Positions 37,487-42,568 of a stretch of 42,568 bases of DNA are shown one piece after another (positions within the stretch are counted from its first letter, which is position 1; each line of letters starts with the position of its first letter). The DNA is from an uncultured Pedosphaera sp. (lineage in GTDB: Bacteria > Verrucomicrobiota > Verrucomicrobiia > Limisphaerales > Pedosphaeraceae). A program made the translations under genes and the position numbers. The stretch covers positions 1-42,568 of the forward strand of contig CAIXFN010000011.1 in the NCBI GenBank assembly GCA_903918755.1, in the 5' to 3' direction. Below the pieces are notes generated by a model that did not search any database, had not been told where the DNA came from, and worked only from the letters and a program-made list of their open reading frames with translations.

Positions 37487-38796
37487 AAATTGGACTGCTG
37501 GCCCTGAGCGGCGTGCGCTGCCGCAATGAGGAATTACTCGCCATGGGGCTCACGCTCCCAGGCTTTGTCGAACGGAGCAAGGTGATCGCGTCCCTGCCCA
37601 GCCTGGGCTTGCTGACCCTGGCCGGCATGACTCCGGCGGAGATCGAGGTGAGTTATCTCGAAGTGCCGGACCCTGGTTCGTTGAAGGAACTGCCGGGCGG
37701 ATTCGACGTGGTCGCCATTTCCAGTTTCACGGCCCAAATCAAGGAGGCCTACAAACTGGCGGACCGTTATCGCGCCGCAGGCGTAAAAGTGATCATGGGC
37801 GGCCTCCATGTGACGGCCCGAGCGGAGGAGGCGTTGTTGCATGCCGACAGCGTGCTGCTGGGCGAAGGGGAATCCCTCTGGCCACAGGTCATGGCCGACC
37901 TGCAGACGAACCGGTTGCAGCCCCGGTACGACGCGCGCGCCCGGAACTTTGATTTCGCGCAATCACCGATGCCGCGTTTTGAACTGCTCGACGTTTCTCA
38001 ATACAACCGGATCACCGTGCAAACCCAGCGCGGCTGTCCCTTCAACTGTGATTTCTGCGGAGCGTCCATCCGGCTCAATCCCCGGTTCAAGACGAAACCG
38101 GTGGACCGGGTGATTGCCGAAATTCAGCGGATCAAAACGATCTGGCCCCACCCCTTCATTGAGTTTGCCGACGACAACACTTTCGCGGACAAAGCGCACG
38201 GACGGGAACTGGTGCGCGCACTCATCCCGGAGGGCCTGCGCTGGTTCACCGAGACGGACATCAGCATCGCCCGGGACCCGGAATTACTGGCCCTAATGAA
38301 AGAGGCAGGCTGCGCGCAAATCTTAATCGGCTTGGAAAGCCCCACGACGGCGGGGCTCGACGGCCTCGAGCACAAGGCAAATTGGAAACTCAAGCAACGA
38401 GAGGGTTATCAGCGGGCAATCGCAACCATTCAAGACGCGGGCATCACGGTCAACGGCTGTTTTGTCCTGGGACTCGACGGGCAGGATGACACGAGCTTCG
38501 ACGCTGTCTTCGACTTCGTCCGCGCCTCCGGTCTCTATGAGGTGCAAATCACCGTGATGACCGCGTTTCCGAACGCCCCGTTGTATGATCGGCTGCACAC
38601 CGCTGGCCGCCTGTTGGATGCGGAAGCCTGGGAAGCCTGCACGCTCTTCGATGTCAATTACGTACCGGAAAAGATGTCGGTGACAGGACTGGAACAAGGA
38701 TTCCGCGGTCTGGCGCGACGAATCTATGACACCGGATTCATCGAGGAACGGCGGCGGCGGTTCTTCGAGCGTATCCGTATTGCTAACCCCGTATAG
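37483..38796 (+). CDS. B12-binding-type radical SAM enzyme
   Basis: The 437-residue protein has an N-terminal B12-binding-like Rossmann region (about 30-140; VIMGGLHVTARAEEALLHADSVLLGEGE). A radical SAM barrel follows, with the 4Fe-4S cluster ligands Cys185, Cys189 and Cys192 in RGCPFNCDFCG, then a SAM-binding barrel (INGCFVLGLDGQDDTSFDAVFDF). Enzymes of this class perform methylations or rearrangements on unreactive carbons, including lipids. The last residues (about IRIANPV) are encoded by sequence shared with the repeat at 42428, so the native C-terminus may have been changed by an insertion. Last gene of the operon. Confidence 0.87.
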   Translation: MKIGLLALSGVRCRNEELLAMGLTLPGFVERSKVIASLPSLGLLTLAGMTPAEIEVSYLEVPDPGSLKELPGGFDVVAISSFTAQIKEAYKLADRYRAAGVKVIMGGLHVTARAEEALLHADSVLLGEGESLWPQVMADLQTNRLQPRYDARARNFDFAQSPMPRFELLDVSQYNRITVQTQRGCPFNCDFCGASIRLNPRFKTKPVDRVIAEIQRIKTIWPHPFIEFADDNTFADKAHGRELVRALIPEGLRWFTETDISIARDPELLALMKEAGCAQILIGLESPTTAGLDGLEHKANWKLKQREGYQRAIATIQDAGITVNGCFVLGLDGQDDTSFDAVFDFVRASGLYEVQITVMTAFPNAPLYDRLHTAGRLLDAEAWEACTLFDVNYVPEKMSVTGLEQGFRGLARRIYDTGFIEERRRRFFERIRIANPV

Positions 38797-38910
38797 GCAG
38801 GAAAACGGGCAGCGGTTACGCTGCCCGGCATGTCAATTCTGCTTGGCTTTGGCAGCCTTCCAGGCGGTGGGCGTCAGTTCGGCAACCCGATTGATGGGCC
38901 AGTCGCCGAG
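38770..38910 (+). repeat. Direct repeat, left copy (IS66-like 3' end)
   Basis: 141 bases are nearly identical (about 10 differences) to 42428-42568, in the same orientation. It includes the last codons of the radical SAM gene and the end of an IS66-like transposase on the minus strand. A perfect 8-bp stem CGGGCAGC/GCTGCCCG lies at 38806-38827; it is degraded in the right copy. Confidence 0.9.
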
Positions 38911-39081
38911 CTTGGGCAATACCTCGGTCAGGTATTCCCGCAGATTGATGTCCAAGCGACGGCAGGTTTCAATAATCGACGCGATGGCTGCCACTTTCGG
39001 CCCGGTTTCCTCACTCCCAAGGTGCAACCAGTTCTTGCGACCAAGGGCCAGCGGCCGCATCCCACCTTCACACCAGTTATG
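38833..39081 (-). pseudogene. IS66-like transposase, C-terminal remnant
   Basis: The minus-strand reading NWCEGGMRPLALGRKNW, followed by LGSEETGPKVAAIASIIETCRRLDINLREYL and WPINRVAELTPTAWK, is the C-terminal part of an IS66 (TnpC-type) transposase. Everything N-terminal is missing. Homology stops at about 39081, next to TTATGCCGCGT, where the recombinase element begins. It is therefore a truncated, inactive copy. Confidence 0.85.
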
Positions 39082-39104
39082 CCGCGTCCCGGATTATGCC
39101 GCGT
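39077..39104 (+). repeat. Two tandem TTATGCCGCGT motifs at the left junction
   Basis: TTATGCCGCGT occurs at 39077-39087 and 39094-39104, where IS66 homology ends. The same motif is at 42403-42413 at the right end. They may be recombination or target sites of the recombinase element. Confidence 0.5.
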
Positions 39105-39170
39105 GGCCAAATGCAACCGTTCATTTTTAAGGTGGTTTCCAGCACTTTGAGGCTGATCGAAACGGCATAA

Positions 39171-40166
39171 TCAGAGGCTTTCCAAGAAGGCGATCAGTTG
39201 ATCCGTTGGCCGATACCGCTTCGGTGCCAGGTTGGTCTTGGTGGTGCGGCCCAGCGCTTTTTCTTTTATGGCCATGTCAGCGTGAAGGTACATTTGAGTG
39301 GTTTCGATGGACTCATGTCCCAACCACAGTGCGATCACTGTAATATCCACCCCGCGACGCAGCAAATTCATCGCTGACGTATGGCGCAAAGTGTGGGGCG
39401 TCACTTTTTTTCTTTGAAGTGAAGGACTCGTTTGTGCGGCGGTTTAAACATGCCGGGCCACCAACCTCTGCAGCGCGTCAGAACTCATCGGCTTGCCCAT
39501 TGCGGTTGGAAAGACAGGCGTGGCTGGATCGGAAGACACTTCTTTCAGCCAGGCGGACAGTTGGGATGCCACATCAGATCGCAAAGGAGTGCATCGAGCT
39601 TTGCGCCCTTTTCCGAGGCATCGAACATGCGCTCCTGCGCCCAACTGGACGTTCTGCCGTTGCAACTGTGTCAACTCCGAGTTCCGCAAACCCGTCTGCA
39701 CTGCTACTTGCAACAAAGTCCGGTCGCGCCGTCCAAGCCATGTAGCGGGATCAGGGGCTTTCAATAACGCGTCGGCTTCCTCTTCTGTCAAGAACGCAAC
39801 GGGGCCTCGCTCAAATCGTTTGAAAGGCACGCCCAACACCCGCTGGCAATGTTCCGATAATGCGGGATCGTTGAGGCTTACCTGCGCGAAAAATGCATGG
39901 ATCGCGCTCAAACGATTGTTGCGGCTGCGAACTGAGACGTGGCGTTCCTGCTCAAGATGCTTGAGGAATGCCCCCACCAGTTTGACATCCAAATCATCAA
40001 CGTTTAGCGCGCTGGCCGGGCGTTGGCAGGTCTTTGAGGCGTATTTAAGCAACAGGCGGAATGTGTCTCGATAGCTGGCTACCGTATGTGGGCTGGCTCC
40101 CAATTGCCCCAGCAAACGGTCGGTGAAGAACCGCTGTAAATGGCCGGCCAAGTTTGGTGTTTTCAT
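39171..40166 (-). pseudogene. Third tyrosine recombinase of the trio, with an in-frame stop
   Basis: From the ATG at 40166 (overlapping the previous stop) one continuous frame runs to 39171 with a single TAA at 39444-39446. Before it: an SAM-like N-terminal domain, TGLRNSELTQL (catalytic Arg) and GKGRKARCTPL (Lys region). After it: PHTLRHTSAMNL, LGHESIETTQMYLHAD (His and the nucleophile Tyr). The catalytic residues are thus split. Read through, it would be about 330 residues, a normal length. Unless the stop is suppressed the enzyme is inactive. Confidence 0.85.
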
Positions 40167-41110
40167 GAATGGCCTCCACGGCTGGAGGGGAGTTTGAACT
40201 CGGTTGCCAGCGCCAATAGTTCTGGAACAGCCTGGATATACCAATAGGTGCAGCTTACCGATGAGTGTCCCAAATAGGTCGACAGCTTCGGCAGTTGAGC
40301 CGTGACATTCTCCCGGGCGCGATACCATTCCACCAAACGCCTTGTGGCGAACGTATGCCGCAAGTCTTGAAGTCGCGGACCTCTGCCACATCGATGGCCT
40401 TCGCTTTTTCCCCGCAAGCCGCAGTTCCGTGAGATTTGGCAAAACCACCTCCGGACAGTGCTGGCATCCAAGGCAGTCCCATGATCAGAGAGGAAAAAGC
40501 AGGATTCGCCGGGAGGGCAAAACATCTGATCACAGCGACGAACGTAATGTTTTAAAGCCCTGACCGTTGATGGATGAATGGGTATCTGCCGGGATTTGCC
40601 GAACTTCGATTCCCGGATCATCAAAATTCCCGCCAGAAAGTCCACATCTCCTCTTTTCAAGGCGAACGCCTCGCCTGGCCGCAAACCGGTCGCCGCCAGC
40701 AGGCCAATGATGGTTTCGAGATTCAGTGATCTCATGCCCGTGTCAGAGTCAGGCTTGGCCGCTTCAGCCATCAAGGCGGCGATTTCTTCGTCGCTGTAGA
40801 TATGCGGTGGATTGCGATGATGCCGCACGCCCAATAGTCTGGGTGGCGGGATTTGGTGTCGCGGATCAACGGCATGGACCCAGCGGGCAAACTGGCGGAC
40901 CATTGATAGCTTCCGGGCCCAGGTGGCACGCTGTACATTTTTGGATTCCTGCGACCATTCCAAAGCCAGCGGTGTTGTAATGTGGGCAGAACGCTTGCGC
41001 GCCAGGAACTTGATAAAGTGTCGCAATGTTTGAGCCGGTTCCTCCAGCCGGGTGCCGAGTGCTCGTCGCGCCGCTATGTATTCAACCAAGTGGGCCTGTA
41101 ACGATTTCAT
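40163..41110 (-). CDS. Second tyrosine recombinase of the trio
   Basis: The 315-residue recombinase starts at the ATG at 41110, overlapping the previous stop by 4 bases. The motifs are TGLRPGEAFAL (Arg I), an RESKFGKSR lysine region, LQDLRHTFATRRL (Gln replaces the usual first His of HxxR), LGHSSVSCTYWYIQ with the His and nucleophile Tyr. The catalytic set is otherwise complete. It acts on DNA with its partner recombinases by strand exchange. Overlaps the third gene by ATGA. The longer frame to 41134 is rejected because it would start inside the first recombinase gene. Confidence 0.88.
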   Translation of the reverse strand: MKSLQAHLVEYIAARRALGTRLEEPAQTLRHFIKFLARKRSAHITTPLALEWSQESKNVQRATWARKLSMVRQFARWVHAVDPRHQIPPPRLLGVRHHRNPPHIYSDEEIAALMAEAAKPDSDTGMRSLNLETIIGLLAATGLRPGEAFALKRGDVDFLAGILMIRESKFGKSRQIPIHPSTVRALKHYVRRCDQMFCPPGESCFFLSDHGTALDASTVRRWFCQISRNCGLRGKSEGHRCGRGPRLQDLRHTFATRRLVEWYRARENVTAQLPKLSTYLGHSSVSCTYWYIQAVPELLALATEFKLPSSRGGHS

Positions 41111-42351
41111 TTCCCACCTCCTTGCCCCGGCCAAGGTCGGACAACCTCATCAAGTGAGCTGCGATCAATCTTGGCATAAATCTCCGTGCTGCTATACGCC
41201 CGATGGCGAAGCACTTCCGCAATATCCCGCAGCTTGGCTCCTTGTTGAAGCATTCGACTGGCCAGGGTGTGCCGAAAGAGGTGGGCGGCAATATGTTTGG
41301 GACGTTCGATGCCGGCTTGTGCCAGGCAGCGCCGGACAATATGGCCAATGCTCGCGGGACCGGTGAGCGGCACCCGTGGGGCATTCGCCCGCAAGAACAC
41401 TCGTTGCGTTCGCCGAGCGCCACGATCCAAACGCAAATAGTGCGCAATAGCCGCCCCGGTTTCATGCGGCAGCGGAAGAACGTCCCGACGAGCCCCCTTG
41501 CCGCGGATCAGGATTTCACCAGACCGCCAAAAAAGGTCGTTTGTTTGAAGAGTAATGACCTCACCAGCCCGCAGCCCAAGTCGGGCCAGCAAAAGCAGGA
41601 TGGCGTAATTGCGCCGGCCAGTGGCCGATTTCCGATCCGGCACCGCCAAGACCCGCTTCACTTCATCTGGTGTGAGTTTCTTGGGCACGCTGGTTTGGCT
41701 CCATTTTCGCACGGTCGGAACCGCCGTCGTCAGATCGTCGGCAATTTTGCCCCGCAGATGGAGAAAACGTACGAAGGAGCGCAGGCTGATGGCCAGCAAC
41801 CTCACATACTCGCTCGACCGGCCCTTGGCGCGCCCAAATAAAAAATGGCGGATGATTGAGGCATTCAACCGGCGGAGGCCAGTCCGGTCGTGCTTGCCAT
41901 GCAAGTATTCGACCAGACTGGCGGCTACGGGCAAATAAACCCGAAGCGATGATTCCGCCAAACCCTTCTCATCGCGAAGGAAATCAGCGTAGCTTTGTAG
42001 CAACCGGTCCCTGGCCGTGGACTGTACAGTCGAAGACTGCTCTCGAATCAGTCCGTGACGCCGAAGATGCTCCAAAAAACCTAACAAAGCCGTGGAGGCA
42101 AGGCAACGATGGGCTGCATCCAGTTTGCAGGCTTTGGCCATGAATGCCTTCACCTCAGCTTCATCTGGTTCGGAATCGGTCTTACTTCGGCTCTGCCGCC
42201 AAATAAAAAACTTTCGCAAAGCGGCGCGCTTGGTGCTGAGAGTGTTGGCCGGATAGCCAGCGTTTTTCAGATCGGAGACGAAGGGATCAACTTGGGATGC
42301 GAGGACATCACCTATCAGACAACGATTTTTTGCAGTGCTTTTGATTTTCAT
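41107..42351 (-). CDS. First tyrosine recombinase of the trio
   Basis: The 414-residue recombinase has an N-terminal core-binding region (about 100-215) and a C-terminal catalytic domain. LGLRAGEVITL holds Arg I, IRGKGARRDVLPL the Lys, HLFRHTLASRML is the intact HxxR box, and LRHRAYSSTEIYAKID holds the His and nucleophile Tyr. The N-terminal ~90 residues are a divergent arm-like region. It is the first gene of the trio. The ATG at 42351 is used; 50 bases upstream lies the right inverted repeat. Confidence 0.9.
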   Translation of the reverse strand: MKIKSTAKNRCLIGDVLASQVDPFVSDLKNAGYPANTLSTKRAALRKFFIWRQSRSKTDSEPDEAEVKAFMAKACKLDAAHRCLASTALLGFLEHLRRHGLIREQSSTVQSTARDRLLQSYADFLRDEKGLAESSLRVYLPVAASLVEYLHGKHDRTGLRRLNASIIRHFLFGRAKGRSSEYVRLLAISLRSFVRFLHLRGKIADDLTTAVPTVRKWSQTSVPKKLTPDEVKRVLAVPDRKSATGRRNYAILLLLARLGLRAGEVITLQTNDLFWRSGEILIRGKGARRDVLPLPHETGAAIAHYLRLDRGARRTQRVFLRANAPRVPLTGPASIGHIVRRCLAQAGIERPKHIAAHLFRHTLASRMLQQGAKLRDIAEVLRHRAYSSTEIYAKIDRSSLDEVVRPWPGQGGGK

Positions 42352-42401
42352 TTGGAGTTCTCTCTTTCCGGCATCACGTGCCGAAGCCGAGAGTCCTCCA
42401 A

Positions 42402-42413
42402 ATTATGCCGCGT
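42402..42413 (+). repeat. Right inverted-repeat end of the recombinase element
   Basis: ATTATGCCGCGT reads outward here. Its first nine bases are the exact complement of the left end CGGCATAAT at 39163-39171. IS66-like sequence begins 15 bases further at 42428. Confidence 0.5.
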
Positions 42414-42427
42414 CAGTTGTGCTCGAA

Positions 42428-42568
42428 CGTATCCGTATTGCGAACCCCGTATAGGCAGGAAAACAGGCAGCGGTTACGCTGACCGGCATGTCAACTATTC
42501 TTGGCTTTGGCAGCCTTCCAGGCGGAGGGCGTCAGTTCGGCGACCCGGTTGATGGGCCAGTCGCCCAG
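42428..42568 (+). repeat. Direct repeat, right copy (IS66-like 3' end), runs off window
   Basis: About 93% identical to 38770-38910 over 141 bases without gaps, same orientation. It continues past the window end, so its full length is unknown. Confidence 0.9.
42491..42568 (-). CDS. IS66-like transposase, C-terminal end (partial, continues off window)
   Basis: The last 25 residues on the minus strand (LGDWPINRVAELTPSAWKAAK then AKNS and a TGA) match the C-terminus of the IS66 remnant at 38833. The gene continues beyond the right edge, so whether it is intact is unknown. Confidence 0.8.
   Translation of the reverse strand: MGDWPINRVAELTPSAWKAAKAKNS

Larger units (their letters stand above)
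39163..42413 (-). mobile_element. RIT-type recombinase-in-trio element
   Basis: Three tyrosine recombinase genes in one direction, each overlapping the next by 4 bases (ATGA), form the trio known in RIT elements. The element is bounded by outward-facing ATTATGCCG motifs: CGGCATAAT at 39163-39171 (left) and ATTATGCCG at 42402-42410 (right), an imperfect terminal inverted repeat. It lies between two IS66-like 3' ends in direct orientation. The boundaries are inferred from these motifs; alternative left ends near 39077 are possible. The third recombinase gene is broken, so the element may be immobile. Confidence 0.65.

Noticed and set aside
38806-38827. Stem-loop after the radical SAM gene as a terminator
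   Set aside because: Good stem but no T run follows on either strand; it belongs to the IS66-like end.

Overview
The window is high-GC bacterial DNA and most likely comes from a Verrucomicrobiota genome, probably of the Pedosphaera/Limisphaerales type. This is judged from family content, not from a marker gene. The indicators are a planctomycete/verrucomicrobial-type (PSCyt1-like) cytochrome, a PVC-type haem-binding dehydrogenase, a TIGR03790-type protein, and a small sigma-70 factor coupled to a membrane FecR/LamG protein. Proteins carry many N-terminal signal peptides, and several operons use 4-bp ATGA/GTGA overlaps.

Layout. 0-1.36 kb: a small membrane protein of unknown function between hairpin repeats. 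1.36-4.95 kb: a PQQ-type beta-propeller, a secreted monohaem cytochrome with a good promoter and terminator, a TPR protein and a TMEM175-like channel. 5.08-9.03 kb: a complete potABCD polyamine ABC importer. 9.1-10.8 kb: plsY-gpsA (phosphatidate synthesis). 10.8-14.4 kb: a ThrH-like phosphatase, a TIM-barrel sugar isomerase/epimerase with promoter and terminator, and a TIGR03790-type exported protein.

14.6-35.2 kb is the main accessory region, an arabinoxylan-degradation locus. It begins with a sigma factor translationally coupled to a single-pass FecR/LamG protein (candidate sensor). These are followed, all on the same strand, by two CE1-type esterases, a large haem-binding dehydrogenase-like protein, a GH51 arabinofuranosidase with tandem malectin domains, a GH43 xylosidase/arabinofuranosidase, a GH10 xylanase, two SGNH acetylesterases, a GH43 arabinanase and a small exported beta-sandwich protein. 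A divergent GH120 beta-xylosidase closes the locus. Together they could strip acyl groups, remove arabinose, cut the backbone and finish xylo-oligosaccharides. No SusC/D pair is present. Many of these proteins carry unusual Gly/Pro/Arg-rich inserts. A hairpin-rich convergent intergenic region (32.7-33.3 kb) separates the last forward gene from GH120.

35.4-38.8 kb is a compact operon of an acyl carrier protein, a ketosynthase, a four-helix membrane protein and a B12-type radical SAM enzyme, preceded by a perfect inverted repeat. It looks like a small acyl-modification pathway of unknown product. Its 3' end is disturbed by an IS66-like transposase remnant.

38.8-42.6 kb is mobile DNA: a trio of overlapping tyrosine recombinases (RIT-type element; the third gene has an in-frame stop) with short inverted ATTATGCCG ends, lying between two 93%-identical IS66-like 3' ends in direct orientation.
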